DNA from: Amphiduros pacificus | Lineage: Eukaryota; Annelida; Polychaeta; Phyllodocida; Hesionidae | Length of the DNA stretch: 64,000 nt | Direction: 5' to 3' | Assembly (NCBI GenBank): GCA_949316495.1 | Contig: OX439001.1 | Location: 31,386,964 to 31,450,963, forward strand | In this document: positions 1 to 10,729 of the stretch, piece by piece | How positions within the stretch are numbered: the first letter of the stretch is position 1 | Layout: each line of letters opens with the position of its first letter | The notes under the pieces: model-generated | Told to the model about the DNA's origin: nothing | Seen by the model: only the letters and a program-made list of their open reading frames with translations | The model's database searches: none | Translations under genes and position numbers: made by a program

Positions 1-1410
1 TTGTGGGACCATAATAAATTAAACGCAATCTTAAAGATATTACAGTGACCCTAGTGAAACTGATCATCTATTTTTTCCAAAACATTGTACACACTTGAAA
101 ATTTGAAAGAAATAATATTCTCTCCACCTCTCATGATTGCCAGACATTCCTTATATTTCCAAATTATACAAATGAAAATAGGAAAATATGTTTCACTAGG
201 ATCAAAGCAATTTTTACAAAAACAACATCAAGACCTGAAAAGAAACTTTTCCCTGTTGTGTAATCTGCAAAAGTAATTTGCTTGTATCGAAGATATTATT
301 TTGAAAGAAATATATTTGTAACCATTTCTTATACTAAAGAGTGCTTGAACGTTGAATAATGTCTCTGATGCTTTGATTTATAAAAAGCAATGTATTTTAA
401 CATGTTTGTGAATGCACATTGAAGCGCACATTTTGTTTAATGTCTTCTACCCCACTAGGAGTACTCTTTGAAAAGACCTTAATGAAAATGACCTCCTTGC
501 AAATGGCTTAATACAAACATATACTCAGACTGCCACCAGTGATTATAAAGACTTAGTTAGCAAGCTATTCCGACTCGATTCAGTTGCAATTAACTTGGTT
601 TGTTCTATCTTTTCGCACAATCTAGCACTAATAAATCTGGACATCTTCCAGTGGCATCATCTCTGAAATGTCTGTTCAAACATGGGTTGTATTGTCTGCA
701 ACATGTATGCCTTGTAAATGTTTACCACCATGCCAGCGGATGTTTTGAATATCCATGGAATGTTTATATTTTTGAAAATTTAGTTTTAAAATGGCTTATT
801 GGAATATTAGTTATGCTAGATATTTTCGGTTTATGATTAAGAAATATACTGAGTTATCTGAGTTGTCAAGGAGCCTGCCATTATGTATAACATGACAAAT
901 ATCAGCCAATAAGAATTGAGATTACACAGAAAGTTGGGGCTGAATTCAATATGTTATGTCCACTTTGATTGGACGAAATCATCGTTTGTTTAAGCTTGCT
1001 CTGGGAGAGATTTAATGATCATTTGTGAAGTTGGCATTTCGAGAAAACTTTCACAATCATTATAAAATAACAAGTATAAGCATAGCTCTTAGACCATTGG
1101 CTTATATCTATCATTATGATGAATGATGCATACATTATATAAAGTTTCATACATTAAATGAACAAGGCAATGCCTAAATGTAGAAAGATCTCAGTGACAA
1201 GGTTATGTGAAAATGTTTTTGAAAGATTTACCATTGGACAGTCACATCTGAAATTCAATGGTTGGAAGCCGCATTTGAATCCAAGTCATTTAATTGAGGA
1301 ACATTCTTAACTGTTAGCATATCAACAAGCGTGTCATTTATTACATCATAACGCATTGCTTACTGTGGCTAAGACCTGTAGCTCTTTTTATATCATTTCG
1401 TATACGTCAT
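1..1410. other. Intergenic DNA, no gene seen
   Basis: AT-rich sequence with only short chance ORFs. The part at about 136-400 is weakly similar to 29470-29740: both carry a 'tgattgcca' start, a 'ttttgaaagaaatata' block and 'tgatgctttgattt'. It is therefore probably a decayed copy of the dispersed repeat described there. Nothing else was recognised. Confidence 0.5.
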
Positions 1411-2838
1411 GGGTTACAAAGCATAGTTGGTACCTGTGGTGGGTAACATGGCATAATTGTTACCTGTTGTGGGTAACATGACATAGTTGTTACCTGCGGT
1501 GGGTAACATGGCATAGTTGTTACCTGCGGTGGGTAACATGGCATAGTTGTTACCTGTGGTGAGTAACATGGCATAGTTGTTACCTGTTGTGGGTAACATG
1601 ACATAGTTGTTACCTGCGGTGGGTAACATGGCATAGTTGTTACCTGCGGTGGGTAACATGGCATAGTTGTTACCTGTGGTGGGTAGTATGGCATAATTGT
1701 TACCTGTTGTGGGTAACATGGCATAGTTGTTACCTGTGGTGGGTAGTATGACATAGTTGTCACCTGTGGTGCGTAGCATGGCATAGGTGTTACCTGTTGT
1801 GGGTAACATGGCATAGTTGTTACCTGTGGTGGGTAGTATGGTATAATTGTTACCTGTTGTGGGTAACATGACATTGGTGTTACCTGTTGTGGGTAGCATG
1901 GCATTTGTTACCTGTTGTGGGTAACATGACATAGTTGTTACCTGTGGTGGGTAGCATGGCATTTGTTACCTGTGGTGGGTAGCATGACATAGTTGTTACC
2001 TGCGTTGAGTAACATGGCATAGTTGTTACCTGTGGTGTGTAACATGGCATAGTTGTTACCTGTGGTGGGTAACATGGCACAGTTGTTACCTGTGGTGGGT
2101 AACATGGCATTTGTTATCTGTGGTGCGTAACATGGTATAATTGTTACCTGTTGTGGGTAACATGACATAGGTGTTACCTGTTGTGGGTTACATGACATAG
2201 TTGTTACCTGTTGTGGGTAACATGGCATTTGTTACTTGTGGTAGGTAACATGACATAGTTGTTACCTGCGGTGGGTAACATGGCATAGTTGTTACTTGTG
2301 GTGAGTAGCATGGCATTTGTTACCTGCGGTGGGTAACATGACATAGTTGTTACCTGTGGTGGGTAACATGGCATAGTTGTTACCTGTGGTGGGTAACATG
2401 GCATAGTTGTTACCTGTGGTGGGTAACATGGCATAGTTGTTACCTGTGGTGGGTAACATGGCATTTGTTATCTGTGGTGGGTAACATGGTATAATTGTTA
2501 CCTGTTGTGGGTAACATGACATAGGTGTTACCTGTTGTGGATAACATGACATAGTGGTAACCTGTGGTGGGTAACATGGTATAGTTGTTATCTGTGGTGG
2601 GTAACATGGCATAGTTGTTACCTGTGGTGGGTAACATGACATAGTTGTTACCTGTGGTGGGTAACATGGCATAGTTGTTACCTGTGGTGGGTAACATGAC
2701 ATAGTTGTTACCTGTGGTGGGTAACATGGCATAGTTGTTACCTGTGGTGGGTAACATGACATAGTTGTTATCTGTGGTGGGTAACATGGCATAGTTGTTA
2801 CCTGTGGTGGGTAACATGACATAGTTGTTACCTGTGGG
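1411..2838. repeat. 30-bp minisatellite (about 48 units)
   Basis: Tandem units of 30 bp, with core 'catagttgttacctgtggt' preceded by 'gggtaacatgg'. Some units are 28 bp because 'ag' of 'catag' is missing. Single-base variants (ggcat/gacat, tgtggt/tgcggt/tgttgt) recur in order: lines 2641-2820 are an exact 60-bp dimer, and 1441-1680 shows a 120-bp higher-order repeat. Because 30 is a multiple of 3, long ORFs appear on the minus strand (decapeptide MPCYPPQVTT), but the 28-bp units shift frame repeatedly, so these are not protein genes. Confidence 0.95.
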
Positions 2839-3909
2839 GGTTGTTGTCTGTGGTTGGTTATGTGACTTACTTGGAGAGGTTACCAAGACTTCGATATTTC
2901 TTATGTTCGGCTGGTGTTGATGCACTTACTGTGTTATGTGTTATGGAAAGAGAAGCGGAACAGGTGCTAGCAGCCTCACCCACCTCACATCCACCCAAGA
3001 CGGACCTCGTTAAGTGGTTCAACAACAAACCTCATTCACAGTATAGAGGGCTTCATGGGATCTAAGGAGCCACTGTGTGCTGACATTTTGTCAGCTCTGA
3101 ACACGAGACAATCTGTCGCCCAAAAATGGAACTTAGAATCCTGCACCACAGAGCAAGATTGTCCCTTGTCGAATTTGTGTTATTTTTCTCAAAGAAAATC
3201 GCAATTTAACTAATAAAATGGCAATGAAACCACATGGAGTGTCCTGGTAGTTCCTGGTAAGAGAAAACAATAGGAAAAAGATAAATAATGTCAATATTAC
3301 CAAATAACTGTCTTGTTTGTTAACTACCGAGGCTCCTGCTTCCAGGCTTTTACATCGCCAACATATCTATCACATAGTGCATCATTGCAAACGGGTAACC
3401 AAACAGAAATGCGGGAATGAATGATTACACGAATGTTCACAAAACTTCCTTCTGTAAGATATATCTAAAACCACTTTCTCGTGTTTTCAGATCAGGTTGG
3501 ACAGGGATAAAACCCCTTTCTTCATTCAGAGCCAATTTGATTTTACCTTGATTTTAATTAATGCTTTAGATGATGTCAATATACCCGATAACATACTTAA
3601 CATTTGTCAAAATGATAGATGAAAAAAGCATACAAACGCACCTTGAACTGCGGGTGTTGTAGCCCTGTGCAGCGAATGGTCTTGTGCTCAGTTATGAGGT
3701 TGTGAGTGTTGTGACGAGGCTGCCACCGCCCAAGCAAACATCAGTCCCACACACATACCCAGGTCCGGGAGCAGCTCGACATACAAAGCTATGGCTCACA
3801 TAAACCCAGAGTTTGAGCTATGTACACACGACTAGCACAAGCCAAGCTATGGGGAAGGGTAACACTCAAAGGTATGGCTTCAAGCGTTCAATATATGATA
3901 TGTGATTCC
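2839..3909. other. Intergenic DNA, no gene seen
   Basis: Unique-looking sequence between two minisatellites. Short ORFs such as 2841-3065 have no family signature. A small hairpin, 'gctgac' with 'gtcagc', lies near 3080. No feature could be assigned. Confidence 0.4.
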
Positions 3910-4500
3910 ATGCATATTCATGGATCACACAAGCACATGCCAGGGATGGGATATGAACCCATGCATATTCATGGATCATACAAGCACATGCCAGAGATGG
4001 GATGTGAACCCATGCATATTCATGGATCACACAAGCACATACCAGAGATGGGATGTGAACCCATGCATATTCATATATCATACAAGCACATGCCAGAGAT
4101 GGGATGTGAACCCATGCATATTCATGGATCACACAAGCACATGCCAGAGATGGGACGTGAACCCATGCATATTCATAGATCATACAAGCACATGCCAGAG
4201 ATGGGATGTGAACCCATGCATATTCATGGATCACACAAGCACATGCCAGAGATGGGACGTGAACCCATGCATATTCATAGATCATACAAGCACATGCCAG
4301 GGATAGGATGTGAACCCATGCATATTCATTCATAGATCATACAAGCACATGCCAGAGATGGGATGTGAACCCATGCATATTCATAGATCATACAAGCACA
4401 TGCCAGGGATAGGATGTGAACCCATGCATATTCATGGATCATACAAGCACATGCCAGGGATAGGATGTGAACCCATGCATACTCATGGATCACACACAAG
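3910..4500. repeat. 51-bp minisatellite (about 11.6 units)
   Basis: Units of 51 bp start with 'atgcatattcatggatca' and end 'gggatgtgaaccc'. One unit carries a 4-bp 'attc' expansion near 4325. Neighbouring units alternate ('cacac' versus 'catac' after 'ggat'), giving a loose 102-bp dimer. As 51 is 17 codons, all frames stay open for long stretches (17-aa repeat MHIHGSYKHMPEMGCEP); these are artefacts of the period. Read on the minus strand, each unit contains 'gggttcacatccc', which resembles a tRNA T-arm / B-box. Confidence 0.95.
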
Positions 4501-5038
4501 CCATGGTCAATAATCATAAGCAGAGTCCATATTATTTTTACCAATCATTCTAATCCAGATATATTCGAGGAGGTAACATTTATTCTTATATGGTATAAGT
4601 GTAAACAACGTTAGTGTGCAAGGATTGGCAAGCCAACATTGGCAAATAAATAAAATGCAGTGACACCATGTCATTCAGTGATGACACATTGCCAAAAATG
4701 GTGTGTGCAGAATAATTCTAACAGCTGTCGCTGAGAATTCCACATTTGGCAACAAGAAGAACAATGTGCTACGTATTACTGGACACATGCAACTCTACCA
4801 GACTTTTAGAGAAGATAATATTACCATCGTAGCACAATCATAAATATATTCATGTCACTGGACAGTAGCGGTCGTGAAGAATTACAAATTATCCTTGATG
4901 AATGGATTTCTGATTCGGAAGAGAATTTAATACCAAATTAATCATACAGGCTATGATACCAACAGATCCTAAAACTATGAATTTATATTACCACATGCAT
5001 CCTAATATATATCAGTGTTGTTTATGAATGTGTGTATC
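4501..5038. other. Intergenic DNA, no gene seen
   Basis: AT-rich sequence with no repeat or ORF that I could recognise. Confidence 0.4.
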
Positions 5039-5212
5039 GTGGTTTCACTTTCAATTTAATTATGGTTATGTCGTGACGAGACTTGTAATAGATATAGTGC
5101 TGCTTCACTTGTCATGGTGCAGGTTCGTGACGTAATAACCCATCCAATACAGATGGACAAATATAGTACATCAACCCTATATGCACGTGCCCCAGCTCAT
5201 ATGAGAAACAGG
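5039..5212 (-). mobile_element. Decayed tRNA-SINE fragment
   Basis: Recognisable body and tail region of the window's main SINE, reversed: 'gtcgtgacgagacttg', 'gatatagtgctgc', 'gttcgtgacgtaataaccca' and 'gccccagctcatatgag' align in order with the intact copy at 50061-50380. The (CAAA)n tail and tRNA head are lost, and divergence is high, so this is an old copy. Confidence 0.6.
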
Positions 5213-6689
5213 CAAATCCCGTCTTTGGCGTGTTTCGGATCCTACAAATGTTTTTATCATTCTATCTTTTTCTTAACTATAATTAATACCTGTCTATCAA
5301 CAACAAAACAATTTCTAATATTTGCTATGTCTGGTGACTGCCAAACAACTCGCCACGTTATACTTAACAAAACATTATCACACAAAAGTCTGACCCTAGA
5401 AGAATGACCCAAAGCTAATAATGCAGTCATAGAATAGGGACCTGCAATCTAACCCACAAGTCCATTCAAAATGTGAAAAATGGGTGCACCGAATTACAGC
5501 AAAAGCGAGTCCCCAAAAAAGCTTAAGTTACAAACACTAAAAACGTCTTTAAGAATTTAAAACTAAAAGCATACAATTTCACCCAAAGCACTACGAAGCA
5601 GTACTAAATGTAAAAAAAATCCGCTTATTCCTATGACCAAACCTTACATAAAATCTGTCAAGAAAAAAATATTTCTTTTAAGATTCATACTATGTGTGGC
5701 AGCGCACGATGGAATGACACAAGCCACCTCACCTGTGACCCACCACACCTCACACACAGCACTTCTGTCATGTGACCTTTTACTCACTCACAACCTGACC
5801 TATCATGTGCAGTAATCAATAGAACTCAATTATTTCTAACAGAACTAATTTTCAAGTTTACTGGGTCTAAACATATATAGCTAAATAATCCTGACAAGGA
5901 ATTCAAGTCCATTCCTTTGACTGACTGTCACTTCTGCATTTTGTTGCCTAACACGAGAAGCACATTTGTCCTTTTATATGATAGCTGGAGATTATATCTC
6001 ACGGGAACCCTGGGGGACGGGGATACGAGTAGGGAAGAGAAGCTATGTTATGCAGCATAATCCGAGGTGTCTGGTCAACTGTGAATACATCCAGTCAATC
6101 TCAATTTGTGGAATGTATAACAGACCAGTCAGATTCATACTGTACACAGAAAACAAGGCCTCCAACACCAGGCAGTTATGTCTATATTGCATGTTTCTAA
6201 TGTGGAAAACCATTTCTTCATATCAAAGATATTAAAAAAGGGTCTACAGGTGAAGCAAAGAAGAATTCCTGGTCGTTACCAGATTTAGTTATCAGTTCTG
6301 GATAAAGAGTATTTAGTCCTTTAAATGTTCCTAAACTTGTTACTGTCACAGCACAATAAAGATGCCATATTCTAGCACATTAAGGAACAAAGACACAAGG
6401 TCAATAGCAATTCAGACAGATATTACCTATTATTTTTAATTACTTTCGAACCTTAAGCAACATCCACTCAGCGATCAGGAAAAACTCTACCAACAATTGC
6501 ACCCACTAATATCTCTTCACTACTACTTCCAAATCTTCCTGATGTGCATATTACTTGTGTGCACAAGAAATATATTCGTAGATTTAACAAATGATTATCT
6601 TAATACAAATATGTATTCTTATTATTCGTAATATGAGTATTAGAACCAAACAGGACAAACTTGGAGTTTTAACAAAAACATAAAAAATA
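5213..6689. other. Intergenic DNA, no gene seen
   Basis: AT-rich DNA. ORFs at 5633-5815 and 5966-6235 show no domain, repeat or signal I can name. Confidence 0.4.
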
Positions 6690-6885
6690 ATGAAAATAAA
6701 AACTGAAACTGAATTTAAAGATAATTCCATGACATTTAAGGAATGTGTTCCCTATAACAAATTGGTTCAATTGATGCAATGGATCGAGCACATGTCAGAG
6801 TTTCTATTTTTGTTAAATCCTGTACACCCAAAGCCAATTTACAAGCTGTTGCAGTCTGTGTTACACAGTATTTTAAACTTCGCTC
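6690..6885 (+). mobile_element. LINE endonuclease fragment (I/Nimb-like)
   Basis: The plus strand reads, across frames, like the middle of an APE endonuclease domain: 'FKDNS..FKE...YNKL', then 'DAMDRAH', then 'VSIFVKS' and 'ANLQAVAVCVT'. The same segments occur in the same order on the minus strand at 7938-8168, so both are pieces of one LINE family. Only about 65 codons remain and the frame is broken, so it is a dead fragment. Family assignment rests on remembered motif patterns of I/Nimb-type elements. Confidence 0.55.
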
Positions 6886-7177
6886 TGTACATTTACCATT
6901 AAGTGAACCAATTATTATTACACATTGAAATAACTTTTTAATTTAGTAGCCACAACCATATATGTTAGTTGAAGACTTAAATGCTCACAAATATTTTTAG
7001 CGTGGCAGAGACAATACCGATGCCAAGTGATATATAATAGGTCTTTTAACAATAAGACAATAACAATAGTTTTTGCCTTTGGAATGACGATACTCCAACA
7101 TATTGGCATACTGCTACAGGCTCAATAAAATAAATCTCTCCATGTGTACTCCAAATGTATTTTTAGACTATTTCTAG

Positions 7178-7400
7178 GTTTGTTTGTTTCACCTTCAATA
7201 TTATTTTGGTCATTTCGTAAAGAGACATAGTGCTGCCTCACTGAATTGCCATGTCGCAGGTCCTTGACATTACAATCCACCCGGTCACAGATTTACAAGG
7301 ACAATGGGTTAACCCTTTGGTGCGGGCCTCAGCTCATATGTGAAATTGTATCATGAATTCAATCTAGACATGACTGGGAATCGAACTCGCAGCCTTTGGA
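7178..7400 (-). mobile_element. tRNA-SINE, degraded head
   Basis: Minus-strand copy with a short GTTT tail complement at 7178, the body ('gaggcagcactatgtc', 'tgacctgcgaca' region), and a decayed T-arm 'gcgagttcgattccc'. The D-arm and anticodon part of the head are missing. It abuts the LINE fragment at 7425. A block of about 24 bp, 'caatggatcgagcacatg' plus flanks, at its 5' junction also occurs at 6777. Confidence 0.8.
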
Positions 7401-7424
7401 GGCAATGGATCGAGCACATGGCAG

Positions 7425-8170
7425 AGAATAGTAGTGGGTTCACTCCATGAGGGTGGAAAACCATCAATAAAACAAAAAATTCTCGAAGGTGCCGAAGTGA
7501 CTGGTCAGCGAGGTGTTTCAGAATTTGATAATGGATTTCATCTCGTCCAGGAGCAGTATCGTGAGGTCTATTCAAAGCCATTTTCAGATCTGGTATTGTA
7601 AATAATATGTTGTATTCTTTATAATTATTCGAAAAAAAAATCAAAATGTTTTCTTTCTCTCCCGTTTTTGATTTATTGAGATTTTTGCGAACAATTTTGA
7701 GAGGAAATAATTGTTAGAAATGGTTTGACCTTTTGTATCAATTTTACTATTGCAGTTGGGTTTGTAATTAATTGACCATTTTTAGGAAGGTGTTTAATTC
7801 TTACTCCATCACACCATATCCCAGCATTTCTTTATTGGTGTACTCAAGTTTAATTTGGAAATGTAATCTTTCCATTTTTTTCTTTTGCTAACTTTAATAA
7901 TATAAAGGGCTTTGCTCTTTTCAAATATTGTTTAGTATTATAAAGAGTTACTCTGACTGCAGAAGCTTGTAACTTTGTATTTAATGTAACTTAATATACA
8001 GGGTTTATCAAAAAATATACCGTGTGCTTGGTCCATTGCATCTATTGAACGAACTTTATTGAAGGCCGCATATCCCTTCAATGGTGTTGAATTATCTTTA
8101 ATTTTGGTTTCTTGTGAACAAATTACATGAAATGTTTGGGTTAATAGCCCCAGTTCTGGTCTGGTCACAT
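7425..8170 (-). mobile_element. Degraded I/Nimb-like LINE, internally deleted
   Basis: Read on the minus strand from 8168, this gives endonuclease residues ('VICSQETKIKDNS', 'GYAAFNKVRSIDAMDQAHG', later 'SAVRVTL'), then from about 7880 the linker ('YISKLNLSTPIKKCWDMV'), then from 7644 the start of reverse transcriptase ('DLKMALNRPHDTAPGRDEIH', 'QILKHLADQSL') and, one frame over, 'GFPPSWSEPT'. This is the gene order of a non-LTR retrotransposon ORF2. Most of the endonuclease and all catalytic RT motifs are absent, and several stops and frame changes are present. It is an old dead copy, related to the piece at 6690-6885. Confidence 0.65.
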
Positions 8171-8224
8171 TAAGATTAATGAGAAAAAATATATAACATA
8201 GTCACTTGTTCAGTTTATGACTAT

Positions 8225-8700
8225 GTTTTGGGTAACCAGGTGTAAAATGTATATCCAAAGGATCACATAAGTGGTACATTCAGGTTAGTTATCCTTCAAG
8301 TTGGCTGAACTGTTTCATATCATCTAAATGGCACATTCAGTGTGCGTCAAGGACAAAATAATGTCATCACTTGGTTACCATATCAACACATTTGATTTGA
8401 GACATCTTATTTGTGTTTCATTAAGGCATGGCCCATATTTATCACAATATCAATAAGTTGCACAATTAGGTTAGTCATCATTAACAATGGTTAAACTGTC
8501 CCAAATCATCAAAATCGGTAAATTTTGTTTGGGCGTGCACAAGGTAGTTTCATCACCTGGTTACCACAGCAACAAATTTGATCAGAAATATTTTATTTGT
8601 GTTGCATTAAGGTATGGCCATGTTTATCACAGCAGACTGATACATTCAAGTTGGTTATTATTGATAATAACAATGTTGAATATAGCCAAAAATCATGGGG
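8225..8700 (+). repeat. Decayed ~185-bp satellite monomers
   Basis: Three imperfect monomers start near 8277, 8461 and 8642. Shared landmarks are 'acattcaagttggttat', 'aaatcatcaaaatcgg', 'catcacctggttaccacagc' and 'gatttgaaatattttat'. The spacing is 182-184 bp. Similar monomers lie at 14940-15420, on the far side of the LINE and A-rich minisatellite. Each carries a palindrome-like 'gttaccatagcaac'. Confidence 0.65.
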
Positions 8701-8997
8701 GTGCGCGTGCGCATGCGTAAGTAACAAGATGGCAGTGTTTTGAATTGGCTCCGTATTTTGTCGTTTATATCGGCAACTTACTGGGCTCAAACGGATCAAA
8801 TAAACACTGCAGTGACTACCTACCTCAACCAAAGCATTCCCTGCTTTAATTACACACTTTTAGCAATATATCAGTGAACAAATTCAGTGTAAATTTTGAC
8901 GAGGGTTGGTAGGTACCGGTTTACCTGCCGGCCGTCCATTCATCTATAGAAAGCACCAAAACCTTGACAGAAACCTTGATTGTAACCAAGCACCAAG

Positions 8998-9374
8998 TTG
9001 CACCCTTGGGCTCGAAACAAACATCAAGGAAAAAAAAAAAAAAAGAACAAAATCAAAAAAAGGATAGTTGGGCCAAGCAGACCACTTGGACAACTCTTCC
9101 AAAAAGAACCAAAAGAACCAAAACAAAAAAGGATAGTTGGGCCAAGCAAACAACTTGGGCAACTTTTCCAAAAAGAATCAAAAGAACAAAATCAAAAAAA
9201 AGGATAGTTGGGCCAAGCAGACCACTTGGGCAACTCTTCCAAAAAGAACCCAAAAAAAAAAAAAGGATAGTTGGGCCAAGCAAACAACTTGGGCAACTTT
9301 TCCAAAAAGAATCAAAAGAACAAAATCAAAAAAAGGATAGTTGGGCCAAGCAGACCACTTGGGCAACTCTTCCA

Positions 9375-9405
<31 letters not shown>

Positions 9406-9733
9406 AGTTGGGCCAAGCAAACAACTTGGGCAACTTTTCCAAAAAGAATCAAAAGAACAAAATCAAAAAAGGATAGTTGGGCCAAGCAGACCACTTGGGC
9501 AACTCTTCCAAAAAGAACTAAAAGAACAAAATCAAAAAAAGGATAGTTGGGCCAAGCAGACCACTTGGGCAACTCTTCCAAAAAGAACCAAAAAAAAAAA
9601 AAAAAAAAAAAAGGATAGTTGGGCCAAGCAAACAACTTGGGCAACTTTTCCAAAAAGAATCAAAAGAACAAAATCAAAAAAAAGGATAGTTGGGCCAAGC
9701 AGACCACTTGGGCAACTCTCCCAAAAAGAACCA

Positions 9734-9764
<31 letters not shown>

Positions 9765-9869
9765 AGTTGGGCCAAGCAAACAACTTGGGCAACTTTTCCA
9801 AAAAGAATCAAAAGAACAAAATCAAAAAAAGGATAGTTGGGCCAAGCAGACCACTTGGGCAACTCTTCC

Positions 9870-9900
<31 letters not shown>

Positions 9901-10227
9901 AGTTGGGCCAAGCAAACAACTTGGGCAACTTTTCCAAAAAGAATCAAAAGAACAAAATCAAAAAAGGATAGTTGGGCCAAGCAGACCACTTGGGCAACTC
10001 TTCCAAAAAGAACTAAAAGAACAAAATCAAAAAAAGGATAGTTGGGCCAAGCAGACCACTTGGGCAACTCTTCCAAAAAGAACCAAAAAAAAAAAAAAAA
10101 AAAAAAAGGATAGTTGGGCCAAGCAAACAACTTGGGCAACTTTTCCAAAAAGAATCAAAAGAACAAAATCAAAAAAAAGGATAGTTGGGCCAAGCAGACC
10201 ACTTGGGCAACTCTCCCAAAAAGAACC

Positions 10228-10258
<31 letters not shown>

Positions 10259-10728
10259 AGTTGGGCCAAGCAAACAACTTGGGCAACTTTTCCAAAAAGA
10301 ATCAAAAGAACAAAATCAAAAAAGGATAGTTGGGCCAAGCAGACCACTTGGGCAACTCTTCCAAAAAGAACTAAAAGAACAAAATCAAAAAAAGGATAGT
10401 TGGGCCAAGCAGACCACTTGGGCAACTCTTCCAAAAAGAACCAAAACAAAAAAAAGGATAGTTGGGCCAAGCAAACAACTTTGGCAACTTTTCCAAAAAG
10501 AATCAAAAGAACAAAATCAAAAAAAAGGATAGTTGGGCCAAGCAAACCACTTGGGCAGCTCTTCCAAAAAGAACCAAAAGAACAAAAACAACAAAAAGGA
10601 TAGTTGGGCCAAGCAAACTACTTGGGCAACTCTTCCAAAAAGAACCAAAAGAACAAAATAAAAAAAAAATAAAAAAAAACAAAAAAAAAACAAAAAAAAA
10701 AACAAAAAAAAAAAAAAAAACAATACAA
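8998..10728. repeat. A-rich minisatellite with ~495-bp higher-order repeat
   Basis: About 24 units of roughly 62-85 bp, each with 'ggatagttgggccaagca', then 'gaccacttgggcaactct' or 'aacaacttgggcaacttt', 'tccaaaaagaa' and a variable A-tract of 6 to about 27 bases. The unit order and private variants ('gaactaaaag', 'ctctcccaaaaag') recur at an offset of 495 bp (9515/10010 and 9716/10211), with a partial third period from 10254. It ends in pure A/CA-rich sequence that runs directly into the LINE at 10730. Lysine- or phenylalanine-rich ORFs here are period artefacts. Confidence 0.95.
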
Positions 10729-10729
10729 G

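Noticed and set aside
1407-2925. Proline/tyrosine/cysteine-rich repeat proteins on the minus strand
   Set aside because: They exist only because the DNA period is 30 bp; the 28-bp units shift frame repeatedly and two minus frames are open at once.
3820-4544. His/Met-rich 17-residue repeat proteins on both strands
   Set aside because: The 51-bp minisatellite keeps several frames open on both strands; there is no start context, splice site or signal.
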